From positions 7,189 to 71,188 of the forward strand of contig JAEYGI010000008.1 of NCBI GenBank assembly GCA_023402395.1: DNA of 64,000 nucleotides, read 5' to 3'. Below, in pieces: positions 17,219-25,280 of the stretch; position 1 is the first letter of the stretch; each line of letters begins with the position of its first letter. This DNA is from Bacillota bacterium. GTDB lineage: Bacteria; Bacillota; UBA4882; UBA8346. Under the pieces are notes generated by a model, which made no database searches, was not told the origin of the DNA, and saw nothing but the letters and a program-made list of their open reading frames with translations. Position numbers and translations under genes: made by a program.

Positions 17219-18457
17219 ATGGACAAGCCCGTGAAGCTGGTGTACGCTGACCGGCGCGGCCGGTTGATCGAGGACGGGGAACTGACCGCGGTCGGATTTA
17301 ACGGGGCTCAGGCCGAGGTGGCCGGGGCGGACTGGGTCGAACTGCCGGCCGGAGGCGATCTGACGCTGCTCCCCGGCCGGCTGCCGGTGGGTTGGAATGA
17401 AAACGACGGAACCTTGGAAGTTATCGAAGGAGCCACCGCAGTGGCCGGCATTTTACCGATGGGCTATACCCGCTGCCTGCTGCCAGGATACGAGGTGGAG
17501 TCCGAAACCGGCCTGCCGCTGTTCGGTTATACCGCGCTGGGGTCGCGGGACGGCCGGCTGGTAGTCGCCGCGCTGAAAACCGACGCGGAACTGAAGTGGA
17601 ATCCGCTTTATTACAATACTACCGACCTGCCCCGGCTGATCGCGGCCAAACGGACCCGGCATCCAGCCAACCGGATCCTGGAGCAGTTGGCCCGGTGCAG
17701 CCTGGAGTACCACTGCCTGACCGCCCAGAATATCTTCTATGAACGGTGGGAAGCGGGGATTCCGGTCTCGCCGGTTTGCAACTGCGATTGCCTTGGCTGC
17801 ATCTCGCTGCAGCCGGCCGAATGCTGTCCGGCCCCGCAGGGCCGGATCGGATTTGTGCCCGGCCTCGGCGAAGTGGTCGAATTGGCTGTGTCGCATCTCG
17901 ACCGCGCTCCGGAGGGGATCCTCAGTTTCGGCCAGGGCTGTGAAGGCGAGCCGTCGCTGCAAGAGGAGTTGCTGGTGGAGTCGATCCGGGCGATCCGGAA
18001 AGCGACCGCCCAAGGAACGATCAACATCAATACTAACGCCGGAAACACCCGGGCCATCCAACGCCTGGTCGACGCCGGGCTGGACAGCATCCGGGTCAGC
18101 CTTTTCTCGGCCGTTTCCGGCGACTATCAATGGTATCACCGGCCGCGGGGTTACGGCCTGGCTGAGGTGCGGGAGTCGCTCGGCTATGCCTCCCGCCAGG
18201 GGGTCCGGACCGCATTGAACCTGTTGCTTTATCCCGGGGTCACCAACCGGCCCGATCAGACTGAGGCGCTGGCCGAGCTGATCGCGACGGTCGGCGTGGA
18301 GCAGATTCAATTGCGCAACCTCAACCTGGACCCGGAGAGGCTCGTTCCGTTGCTTGGCGGGGAGGAACTGCCGGGAATCCCCGGCTGGCTGGCGGACCTG
18401 AAGGAGCGATTCCCCGGGTTGCTGGTGGGCAACTATACGCGGCCGAATCGTGACTGA
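17219..18457 (+). CDS. Radical SAM protein, function unknown
   Basis: A 412-residue protein with an N-terminal domain of about 200 residues, then the cluster motif VCNCDCLGCIS. Read as C-x3-C-x2-C it is the usual 4Fe-4S site, with an extra cysteine in the middle. Barrel elements follow: GILSFGQGCEGEPSL (the GGE-like strand), INTNAGNTRAIQRLVDAGLDSIRVSLFS and LNLLLYPGVTNRP. The substrate is not predictable. The ATG at 17219 follows AAAGGA. Its 3' end overlaps the convergent kinase-like gene by 25 bases. Confidence 0.85.
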   Translation: MDKPVKLVYADRRGRLIEDGELTAVGFNGAQAEVAGADWVELPAGGDLTLLPGRLPVGWNENDGTLEVIEGATAVAGILPMGYTRCLLPGYEVESETGLPLFGYTALGSRDGRLVVAALKTDAELKWNPLYYNTTDLPRLIAAKRTRHPANRILEQLARCSLEYHCLTAQNIFYERWEAGIPVSPVCNCDCLGCISLQPAECCPAPQGRIGFVPGLGEVVELAVSHLDRAPEGILSFGQGCEGEPSLQEELLVESIRAIRKATAQGTININTNAGNTRAIQRLVDAGLDSIRVSLFSAVSGDYQWYHRPRGYGLAEVRESLGYASRQGVRTALNLLLYPGVTNRPDQTEALAELIATVGVEQIQLRNLNLDPERLVPLLGGEELPGIPGWLADLKERFPGLLVGNYTRPNRD

Positions 18458-19071
18458 ACGCAGGAAACGATAATCTCTTTCGCTTGACTAAAACCAATTG
18501 CGCTGGTATCGAACGCCAGGTGGTATTTGCTGGCATCGAGCCAATTCTGCCCGGTAAGCGCCTTAAGATAATCAGCCCGTTCCTGATCGCTCCTTAGAAT
18601 CAGCTTTTTGGCTTCCGGCGGCGATAGTTTATACAATTCTTCAACACGTTGCTGCCGGAAAGCAGGGTCCGCATGAAGAAAAACGCTGAAATGCCGCGGG
18701 TGGTCCCGCAATAAATAAGAGCCGCCCCTTCCGATAATCACCGCGGAATGTTTTTTGGCAACCTCTTGGATAAATTCGGATTCGGCTTTGTAAAGTTCAA
18801 GGTCGCTGGGGATGCAAATCTCAGGGGGCGCATAGTAGATTCCCGATGGGTGACAAGCGAATGATTGCAACATCGAATTCCAAACCGATGTTTTTTTCTC
18901 ATCCCTGGACTCAAGCTCCTGTTCAAGTACATTCAGTTCCTTGGCGGCATTAATTACAATTTGCCGGTCCAAATATAATATTCCCAGTTGTTCGGCCAAT
19001 TGCTGCCCAAGGAACGCTCCGCCGCTGCCCAATTGGCGGCTGATGGTGATTACAAGCGGCAAGTTAGACAT
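18433..19071 (-). CDS. Cytidylate kinase-like family protein
   Basis: A 212-residue P-loop protein: VITISRQLGSGGAFLGQQLAE is the cytidylate-kinase-like phosphate loop, and VIIGRGGSYLL with HFSVFLHADPAFRQQRVEEL follow the family pattern (PF13189). Members are widespread in anaerobic Firmicutes, and their nucleotide substrate has not been settled; the housekeeping Cmk is a different gene. AGGGGGAG lies 5 bases before the ATG. Its end overlaps the radical SAM gene on the other strand. Confidence 0.85.
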   Translation of the reverse strand: MSNLPLVITISRQLGSGGAFLGQQLAEQLGILYLDRQIVINAAKELNVLEQELESRDEKKTSVWNSMLQSFACHPSGIYYAPPEICIPSDLELYKAESEFIQEVAKKHSAVIIGRGGSYLLRDHPRHFSVFLHADPAFRQQRVEELYKLSPPEAKKLILRSDQERADYLKALTGQNWLDASKYHLAFDTSAIGFSQAKEIIVSCVQSRFGRV

Positions 19072-19383
19072 TTTTGCTCCCCCTGTTCCTGCTTAATTTG
19101 ATTTTAGGATAGTCATATCATATTTAAAACGCAGGGGCAACTTTTTTTTGATCAATTGCCCTGTTTATCTGTAATTGTTTCAATTGCGGAATTTGAACCA
19201 CATCAATAACTGAGGTTTGAATCCCCCGGCGTTCTTCAGCTTCCATCAAACCGGTAAGGATGGAGCATTTTTGATCAAGTTAAATTCTTGACAACGGGGA
19301 GCGCTTCAATCACTGACCGCTCCGCTTTATTTTAAGTTTGGTAGTCAGAGAAGGCCGAATTCAAAAAAAAGCCCGGAATACAT

Positions 19384-19417
19384 TGACCAAAGTCAAAGTT
19401 TGACCAAAGTCAAAGTT
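19384..19417 (+). repeat. Two tandem 17-bp repeats over a -35 box
   Basis: TGACCAAAGTCAAAGTT occurs twice head to tail (19384-19400 and 19401-19417) with no mismatch. The second copy covers the -35 element of the following promoter, so the pair is a plausible regulator-binding site. Confidence 0.85.
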
Positions 19418-19428
19418 TTTGCTATAAT
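19400..19428 (+). promoter_or_regulatory. Sigma-A promoter of the barrel protein gene
   Basis: TTGACC (19400-19405), 17-base spacer, TATAAT (19423-19428). It is one of the best promoter matches in the window and sits 75 bases before the start codon. Confidence 0.85.
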
Positions 19429-19502
19429 TGGTGAGAATCTACCCCAAAGGCAAATTTTACATTAATCTACAATTTGCCGAAATAATGAGGAGGTATTTTG
19501 TT

Positions 19503-20168
19503 TTGAGATTCTTACTGATTTTAGCGGTCCTGGGTTTGCTGTTCGGTTTGACGGCTACCGGCGCGTCGGCTACCGTTTTGTTTTACCTTGACGGCGTGGT
19601 GGACGGCGAGGTCGATCGCAGCGGCCATCCCGCAGTCACCGGCGAGGATGATTTGAAGACCACCATCGTTTCCGCTGGAACCATTTTTAAGGATCGCTAT
19701 AAAGTCGGCGCCGAATATGGCTGGGGTTCCATTGATAGCAACACCGGTTCGGACGATCTGACCTTGTGGAGCGTTAAAGGCGGCTACCGGTTTGTCAACG
19801 CCCGGGCGTTCAAAATGGACGTCGTTGTCGCGCCGCTCAATATCAAAACTGACAGCCTGAAGCTGAAGGGCACGATGGTGGGAGTGGATATAGCCCAATA
19901 TTTTTCCACCAAGGCGTTTTTGACTCTTACCTACGCGCTGAACAACAGCTCCACCTTTGAGCATGATACCCTGGGTACCGACGATTCGGCGGCGCTCTCG
20001 CTGCTCCGGCTCAAGTTTCATTATTTCCTCAATGACAATCTCGGATTGGTCGCCGGGTTCACCGTATTAAAGTATGAAGCCGAAGTGACCCATCCTTTGG
20101 CTGGACCATTGGGTAAGATGAAAGCCGACATGGGCGGCCCTACCGTCGGGTTGGTCTATAAGTTCTAA
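19503..20168 (+). CDS. Small outer-membrane beta-barrel protein
   Basis: About 221 residues with a signal peptide (RFLLILAVLGLLFGLTATGASA) and alternating strands such as YKVGAEYGWGSI, FLTLTYALNN and LGLVAGFTVLKYEAEV. It ends GLVYKF, with the terminal phenylalanine of outer-membrane barrels. I favour a TTG start at 19503 because AGGAGG is 9 bases upstream. The ATG at 19485 lies before that site and has none of its own. It resembles small OmpA/OmpW-like barrels. Function unknown; it adds to the case for an outer membrane. Confidence 0.65.
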   Translation: MRFLLILAVLGLLFGLTATGASATVLFYLDGVVDGEVDRSGHPAVTGEDDLKTTIVSAGTIFKDRYKVGAEYGWGSIDSNTGSDDLTLWSVKGGYRFVNARAFKMDVVVAPLNIKTDSLKLKGTMVGVDIAQYFSTKAFLTLTYALNNSSTFEHDTLGTDDSAALSLLRLKFHYFLNDNLGLVAGFTVLKYEAEVTHPLAGPLGKMKADMGGPTVGLVYKF

Positions 20169-20271
20169 TCCGGAAAATTCCTTTCCCGGCGGCGGTCGCG
20201 CCGCAAATGACAGCATTGGCTTTATTATTTATTACTTATTTTAGTTCGGAAATTTTTGCAACCGGAATCCA

Positions 20272-20309
20272 AAGGGCGGAGCGAGCTTCCTAAAGCTCGC
20301 CCCGCCCTT
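20272..20309 (+). terminator. Probable terminator after the barrel gene
   Basis: A long stem (AAGGGCGGAGCGAGCTT pairing with AGCTCGCCCCGCCCTT, one imperfection) with a 5-base loop, followed only by TTATT. It is flanked by matching A and T tracts. Confidence 0.6.
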
Positions 20310-20353
20310 ATTACGCAATCCGCTTACCCGCCGCCGGTTCACATCAGTCAATT

Positions 20354-20640
20354 TAATATCCACATTAGGTCGGCGGTTATCCACAAGTAATGGCCGGTTA
20401 TCCACATTCAGTAGCAAAATATCCACATTTAGTTATTAAATATCCACATTCAGTAACAAAATGTGGATTGGGAGTGACCCCCATAGTTCATTTATTCACA
20501 GAATATCCACATTTAGTTACTGAATATCCACATTCTTTTACTCTATGAAATGTTTTAGTTACTGAATATCCACATTTCGCAACAAAATATCCACATTCTG
20601 TTACTGAATGTGGATTGGGAACGACTCCCACAGTTCATTT
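20354..20640. repeat. TATCCACA repeat array, copy 1
   Basis: About eleven copies of ATCCACA, spaced roughly 20 bases apart in groups, mostly as AATATCCACATT and some in inverse orientation (AATGTGGATT). Two are exact DnaA boxes TTATCCACA (20377-20385, 20398-20406). A 59-base stretch (20485-20543) is identical, in inverse orientation, to 40273-40331. No gene lies in it. Confidence 0.9.
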
Positions 20641-20679
20641 CGGATCCGTCAAGCAAAATGGGCAAACTTAATTGTCCGG

Positions 20680-20826
20680 TTATTTCTGATCGTGCTCAGG
20701 TTGGTGGCCGTCGTGATTATGGCCGTGGGGATCTTTTTCCTTTTCGGCGGTCTCTTCCTCATCATCGCCAAACAGTTCGTCCATATCATCCAGATCGTCC
20801 AGAATGCCATGTTTTCCCTCATGCAT
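20680..20826 (-). CDS. Small acidic, histidine-rich protein
   Basis: A 48-residue reading frame with an excellent ribosome site (AGGAGG six bases before ATG 20826). It begins MHEGKHGILDDLDDMDELFG, continues through an acidic and lysine-rich middle and ends PHGHNHDGHQPEHDQK. The five histidines near the end and the many aspartates and glutamates suggest metal binding. It lies 32 bases downstream of the 20859-21443 gene, itself 21 bases after a heavy-metal ATPase, so it is probably the third gene of a metal operon and could act as a buffer or chaperone. No family recognised. Confidence 0.7.
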   Translation of the reverse strand: MHEGKHGILDDLDDMDELFGDDEEETAEKEKDPHGHNHDGHQPEHDQK

Positions 20827-20858
20827 GATATCACCTCCTCATTCGGCCAATGCGCCGT

Positions 20859-21443
20859 TTAATCGATATCCACCAGGACCAGCTTCTTCCGGCGATAATT
20901 GCTTTCACAAATATCAATCCAGTTCTCCGGGATATCCGAAAGCGGGAAGCTGCCCACCAAAACGCGGTCAATCGCACCGGGATAAATGCTTTTATCTTCA
21001 CTGACCACATCGCTATCCCAGCACAGGATCTCAAAGCCGTGCTTATAAACGGCTAAAACCTGTTGGTCCAAATCGATATAATACTGCCAGCGGCAGCGCC
21101 ATCCCGGAATAAAGGTTTCATAGTCAACCAGATACGGAAATCCGTCCGCCAAAGGCTCGATGACGTTTCTGGTATATTTCAGCGCGGTCGTCCAGGTAAA
21201 GTCGTCGCTCCAGGTTTGCTCGGGCATATATTTCCGGTACGCCTCCCGTTGCTCCGGGGTCATCGGATCGTCCTCGTCAACCAGGGTGATGCCGTCATAG
21301 ATGGCCGACAGCTGATCGAGCGTGTGCTCCCGGCAAAAGCGCGCCACTTTTTTTCCCAAGGCGCGCAACTGAGCGTTGCGATGGCAATAGCAGGACTTGT
21401 TGACGCCGCCTTTTCTCAAGACCAGAATCCCTTTTTTGGACAT
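20859..21443 (-). CDS. Protein of unknown function in metal operon
   Basis: A 194-residue soluble protein, start at ATG 21443 behind GAAGGAAG. The N-terminus is basic with CYCH (KGGVNKSCYCHRNAQLRALG). The rest is rich in aromatic and acidic residues (WRCRWQYYIDLDQQVLAVY, FEILCWDSDV). No signal peptide or membrane segment is seen. I do not recognise a family. It sits between the P-type ATPase gene and the His-rich small protein in one orientation with short gaps, so it is probably expressed with them. Confidence 0.7.
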   Translation of the reverse strand: MSKKGILVLRKGGVNKSCYCHRNAQLRALGKKVARFCREHTLDQLSAIYDGITLVDEDDPMTPEQREAYRKYMPEQTWSDDFTWTTALKYTRNVIEPLADGFPYLVDYETFIPGWRCRWQYYIDLDQQVLAVYKHGFEILCWDSDVVSEDKSIYPGAIDRVLVGSFPLSDIPENWIDICESNYRRKKLVLVDID

Positions 21444-21464
21444 CGGAAATCTTCCTTCTTCCCG

Positions 21465-23417
21465 TTAGTTTTCGCCCGGATACTTCCAGCGCAGCAAGGT
21501 GGAGGAGTTAAGCACCACGAAGATGGAAGACGCATTGTGTACGATCGCGGCCAGAATCGGGTTTAAAAACCCCAGTCCCGAACAGACGACACCGATGACA
21601 TTGACCAGAACCGCAAAGATCCAGATGTTTTGCTTGATCACGCCAAAGGTGCGGCGGCAGAGGCTGAAGATGGCGGGAAGCGATTCAATGGTGTCGGACA
21701 TCAGAGTGATGGAAGCGGCTTCCACCGCGACATCGGTACCGGCCGCGCCCATCGCGATCCCGACATCGGCCAGCATCAGCGCGGGGGCGTCGTTGACGCC
21801 GTCTCCGACCATCGCCACCACCGCGCCGTTGTGCTGCATGGCCCGGATGGCTTCCAGCTTCTGTTCGGGCAGGAGGTTTGCTTTGAATTCAGTGATGCCG
21901 AGTTCGTCGCTGATGGCCTTCGCGGTATGTTCATTGTCGCCGGTCAGCATGACAATGCGTTGGATCCCGCTTTGCTTAAGCCGCCGGATCGTTTCCGGCG
22001 CCGACTCGCGAATGGCGTCGGCCACGGCGACCGCGCCGAGCACCCGGTTGTCCTTGGTTGCGATTAACGCCGTCCGGCCCAGTGCTTCCTGACGATTCAC
22101 AAAGTTCTCAATGTCTTTGTCCCCCTGGGGAGCGCCGGCGAGCCGCTTTTTATTGGAAACCTCATAGACCGCGCCGCCGTCCGTCACTCGGACGCCCCGA
22201 CCGAACAGCATCTCAAAATCCCCATTGGGAATATCATTCATCGCGATCTGCTTCCGGCCCGTCAAGTAGCCTATAATCGCCTTGGCAAGGGGATGCCCGG
22301 AGTTCTTTTCCGCGACGGCCAGCGCATAGAGGAAATCCTGCTCCGCGGTTCCGGCCGCCGTCATACTGGCGACGACTTCCGGAGCGCCTTTGGTCAGGGT
22401 CCCCGTTTTATCCAGGCACAAGGCGGTCACTTTGGCGCAGGTTTCAATGGCAATGCCGCCTTTGATCAGCACGCCGCGCTTGGCCCGGTTGCCCACGCTG
22501 GCCACGACCGCGGTGGGAGTAGCCAGCACCAAGGCGCACGGGCAGGCAATTACCAGGATGGTCATGACCCGCATGATATCCCGGGTGAGCCAATACGTCA
22601 GCGCGCAACTGATCAGAATGACGGGCAAAAAGTATTGCGCAAAGCGGTCGGCCGTCTTTTGCGCTTGGCCTTTATTGTCCTGCGCCGCTTTGACGGTCTG
22701 GATGATCTTCCCCAGCACCGTGTCGTTACCCAGTTTTTGCGCTTCGATTTCAATTACGCCGTTCTGATTGAGCGTCCCGACCAATACTTTATCGCCGGCG
22801 CTTTTGTCAACCGGCATGGATTCGCCGGTGATCGCGGCTTCGTTAATCGCGGCCTGCCCCTTGACAATCACCCCGTCGACCGCGATTTTCTCACCGGCCC
22901 GCACCTGAATCAAGCTGCCCTTGCGCACCTGCTTCAGGGGAACTTCGGTAAAGACCCCATCGACCAGCATGCGGCAGGTTGGGGGAACCAAACGGATCAA
23001 TTCCCGCACCGCATTTTTGGTTTTTTCCATGGTCAGGTCTTCTAGAAATTCGCCAAAAATCATCATGAACGCTACAATCGCGCCCGACAAGTACTCGCCC
23101 ACCGCGGCCGTGCCGATCAGCGCCAGCACCACCAGCATCCCCGCGGTAATCTTCTTTTTGGCGAGGGTTGCTTCAAAAGTGGATTTAAAAACCATATATC
23201 CCCCCAATCCCAGGGGGATCAGAGCCAAGGGAAAGGGCAGAAGCTTGGCCCAGAGCCAATCAAACAGGATGCTCGCGGCGATCAGCGCCGCTAAAACCGT
23301 GGGAAAAACAAAGGCCCGGTAACTAAAACCCGGTTTGGTTCTGGATCGCTCCTGCTTTTTATTCCCGATTGCAACGTTTTTGTTTTGGGTCGGTTCTGTT
23401 TCCGTAGCCGTCGCCAT
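21465..23417 (-). CDS. Heavy-metal P1B-type ATPase
   Basis: A 650-residue metal-transporting ATPase. Landmarks in order: TGESMPVDK (actuator), the membrane CPC metal site in VIACPCALVLATPTA near residue 293, the phosphorylation site DKTGTLTKG near 336, the HP dipeptide in NSGHPLAKAI and MVGDGVNDAPAL. It lacks an N-terminal HMA metal-binding domain. The last membrane helix reads IVHNASSIFVVLNSS, which fits neither the copper (MxxSS) nor the usual zinc/cadmium (DxG) signature as I know them, so the ion is open. It starts at ATG 23417 behind AGGAAGG. A CsoR-like box lies in its leader. Confidence 0.92.
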   Translation of the reverse strand: MATATETEPTQNKNVAIGNKKQERSRTKPGFSYRAFVFPTVLAALIAASILFDWLWAKLLPFPLALIPLGLGGYMVFKSTFEATLAKKKITAGMLVVLALIGTAAVGEYLSGAIVAFMMIFGEFLEDLTMEKTKNAVRELIRLVPPTCRMLVDGVFTEVPLKQVRKGSLIQVRAGEKIAVDGVIVKGQAAINEAAITGESMPVDKSAGDKVLVGTLNQNGVIEIEAQKLGNDTVLGKIIQTVKAAQDNKGQAQKTADRFAQYFLPVILISCALTYWLTRDIMRVMTILVIACPCALVLATPTAVVASVGNRAKRGVLIKGGIAIETCAKVTALCLDKTGTLTKGAPEVVASMTAAGTAEQDFLYALAVAEKNSGHPLAKAIIGYLTGRKQIAMNDIPNGDFEMLFGRGVRVTDGGAVYEVSNKKRLAGAPQGDKDIENFVNRQEALGRTALIATKDNRVLGAVAVADAIRESAPETIRRLKQSGIQRIVMLTGDNEHTAKAISDELGITEFKANLLPEQKLEAIRAMQHNGAVVAMVGDGVNDAPALMLADVGIAMGAAGTDVAVEAASITLMSDTIESLPAIFSLCRRTFGVIKQNIWIFAVLVNVIGVVCSGLGFLNPILAAIVHNASSIFVVLNSSTLLRWKYPGEN

Positions 23418-23475
23418 TTTGCGTCCTTCCTAGAAATATGTGTAAATAATTTTGACGCTTTGGGAGAACAACCTC

Positions 23476-23495
23476 TATCCCCCCGTGGGGGTTAT
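23476..23495 (-). promoter_or_regulatory. CsoR/RcnR-type operator
   Basis: TATCCCCC, CGT, GGGGGTTAT: an inverted repeat with G-tracts and AT ends, the pattern bound by CsoR/RcnR/FrmR repressors. It lies between the promoter and the ATPase start, where bound repressor would block transcription. The CsoR-like gene is at 24803. Confidence 0.7.
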
Positions 23496-23504
23496 TTGAT
23501 TATT

Positions 23505-23533
23505 AATATATTCTTCGTTTGGATTTTTGTCAA
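23505..23533 (-). promoter_or_regulatory. Sigma-A promoter of the ATPase operon
   Basis: Minus strand TTGACA (23528-23533), 17-base spacer, TATATT (23505-23510). The operator at 23476-23495 begins 9 bases downstream of the -10 box and therefore spans the expected start site. Confidence 0.85.
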
Positions 23534-23575
23534 GGGTATCGAGGCGTATCCGAAATTTGAAATTTATAAACAAAT

Positions 23576-24622
23576 TTACAAATCCCGCCACGCCAACTGT
23601 TCGAGGATGGCGGAGAGGCACGTATACGCCAATTGCAGGGATTTTATTGTAATATACTCGTTTGCTCCGTGAATCCCCCGCAGGTTATTCCGGGGATCAA
23701 GCGGGAAAAATCCCCAGGTTTCAATGCCCCGGTCGCGAAAGAAGCGGTTATCGCTGTACCCGGGTGTGATCAAGGGCATCACCCGGTAAGACGGATCCAG
23801 CGATTCCAACTCCCGTTGAAACACGGCGAGATGTTGCAGCTTTTTTCCCGTCCAGGGCTGGCACTGGTTTTGCTGTTGTTCCAGGTATTTTCCCAACCCT
23901 TCAGAAAAGTGCTTCACCGGGATATGCCGCTGATAGTGGTTGGTTGGTAACGTATCGATATAATGCAAGGTGTTTTCATCAAAGAAACCTTGTCTGAAGG
24001 CGCGCTCGTAATCAGCTTTCAGCGCTCCGGGATCAAGCGACAACTGATGCGTTTCATCCCGCGTTTGGCCCATTTCACCCGTTTGCAGGGTAAAATACCA
24101 CTGATTTTGACAAGGCACGGGGTATCCTCCGCCTTCGCCGATGACCAGATTCACCCGATCAAATACATCCGTATGTTCAATCAGCCACTTGGCGCCGGTT
24201 TGACCGCCGTCTTCCTCACCCGCCACGGCCGCAAACAGAATCGTCTTCCGGGGACGATGGTTTTGACATCGCAGCGATTTGACGATCTGCGCCAGCACGG
24301 CGACATTTCCTTTGCAGTCCAAGGCGCCCCTTCCAATCACGCGGTCCGCGGTGATCACTGCTTGGGCGGGGGTATAACCAGCCAGAGCTTGTTCATTTTC
24401 GGTATCAAGATGGGAGAGCAGCAAAATGCTTTCTTTTTCTTCCCCGGGGATGCAGGCCAGAATGCTGCCGCGCCCGGCAAACGGCTCGAAACAGCGGTGC
24501 GAAACGTTCCATTGCCGGAAATAACGGCTGAGATAGCGCACCGCGACCATTTCATTCATGGCAGCGCGCGTCGTGTCGATGTTAATCAAATCCCGTATTA
24601 AGGCCGCGAGATCAGTAATCAC
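23576..24622 (-). CDS. M20 family zinc metallopeptidase
   Basis: A 348-residue M20 amidohydrolase/peptidase. Metal and catalytic motifs are in order: LLLSHLDTE, VIGRGALDCKGNVAV, AAVAGEEDGG (catalytic glutamate pair) and YSDNRFFRDRGIETWGF, then a late histidine in GIHGANEYI. It is shorter than typical 400-450-residue members, and the dimerisation insert is reduced. The start is GTG 24622 with GGAGG 7 bases upstream. Predicted role: cleavage of a small peptide or N-acyl amino acid in the cytoplasm. It sits between the ATPase operon and the divergent CsoR-like gene. Confidence 0.88.
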   Translation of the reverse strand: MITDLAALIRDLINIDTTRAAMNEMVAVRYLSRYFRQWNVSHRCFEPFAGRGSILACIPGEEKESILLLSHLDTENEQALAGYTPAQAVITADRVIGRGALDCKGNVAVLAQIVKSLRCQNHRPRKTILFAAVAGEEDGGQTGAKWLIEHTDVFDRVNLVIGEGGGYPVPCQNQWYFTLQTGEMGQTRDETHQLSLDPGALKADYERAFRQGFFDENTLHYIDTLPTNHYQRHIPVKHFSEGLGKYLEQQQNQCQPWTGKKLQHLAVFQRELESLDPSYRVMPLITPGYSDNRFFRDRGIETWGFFPLDPRNNLRGIHGANEYITIKSLQLAYTCLSAILEQLAWRDL

Positions 24623-24690
24623 GGGATTACCTCCACTCTGAGAGTGCGCATCGCAAATAACCCCATCCCGGGGATGTGCATGTTGGATTT

Positions 24691-24718
24691 ATTATAACAT
24701 TGGCGGGTGGCTTGTCAA
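24691..24718 (-). promoter_or_regulatory. Sigma-A promoter of the M20 peptidase
   Basis: Minus strand TTGACA (24713-24718), 16-base spacer, TATAAT (24691-24696), about 70 bases before the GTG start. Confidence 0.8.
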
Positions 24719-24802
24719 ACGCTATTGCGAAGTCGCATTAAATGGCTTACGATATAGAAAAGATATCGAAAAAGAATTATCGGATCGAGGAGGAAATATC
24801 AT

Positions 24803-25105
24803 ATGAGCCAGCCTCTCCACCCCCATATCCACTCTCCCGAAGATTACCAGAAGATGATCAACCGGATGTCGCGCATCATCGGCCATGCCAACGCCATTAA
24901 AACGATGATGGAAGAACAGCGGGATTGTCCGGAGATTCTAATTCAAATTTCCGCGGTGCAGTCCGCTCTCAATAATTTAGGAAAACTCTTGCTGAAGGGT
25001 CATATTGATCAATGCGTAGTGCATGCGCTGGCCAACGCTAATGAACAGGAGCGGGAACGATCCTTAAAAAGCCTCAACGAAGCCATTGACAAGTTTATTC
25101 GTTGA
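24803..25105 (+). CDS. CsoR/RcnR-family metal-sensing repressor
   Basis: A 100-residue all-helical DUF156 repressor. The metal-ligand positions are visible: N-terminal histidines (QPLHPHIHS), a cysteine in EEQRDCPEIL and the pair H..C in LLLKGHIDQCVVHAL. That is an H-C-H-C set, closer to the nickel/copper sensor InrS than to formaldehyde sensors. Such proteins release DNA when metal binds. A matching G-tract operator sits before the P1B ATPase 1.3 kb away, so this is its likely regulator. The ATG follows GAGGAGG. Confidence 0.88.
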   Translation: MSQPLHPHIHSPEDYQKMINRMSRIIGHANAIKTMMEEQRDCPEILIQISAVQSALNNLGKLLLKGHIDQCVVHALANANEQERERSLKSLNEAIDKFIR

Positions 25106-25214
25106 CCCAAAAAAGGCGGAATCGCCCATCCGGCCTGTTATGAAAAGTTTTCACGCCAAGTAAAGATCGTTTTCCTTTTCCCCCCAACTCTTCTGGTCCG
25201 TCCCTGAAATTTTA

Positions 25215-25243
25215 TTGCGCGGCCGGAGACACTGTGCTATAAT
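25215..25243 (+). promoter_or_regulatory. Promoter of rpmE and downstream operon
   Basis: TTGCGC (25215-25220), 17-base spacer, perfect TATAAT (25238-25243), 38 bases before the rpmE start. Confidence 0.75.
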
Positions 25244-25280
25244 ATTAAAGTATTGGAAAGAGCAAGAGAGGTGACACGCG

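Noticed and set aside
20354..20640. CRISPR array
   Set aside because: Repeats are short, occur in both orientations, lack constant-length unique spacers, and no cas genes are present.
20354..20640. Chromosomal origin of replication
   Set aside because: DnaA-box-like units are present, but dnaA, dnaN and an AT-rich unwinding region are not adjacent and a second similar array exists 20 kb away.
20608..20862. 84-codon plus-strand hydrophobic frame
   Set aside because: It is antisense to the 48-residue His-rich frame, starts inside the repeat array and has no ribosome site.
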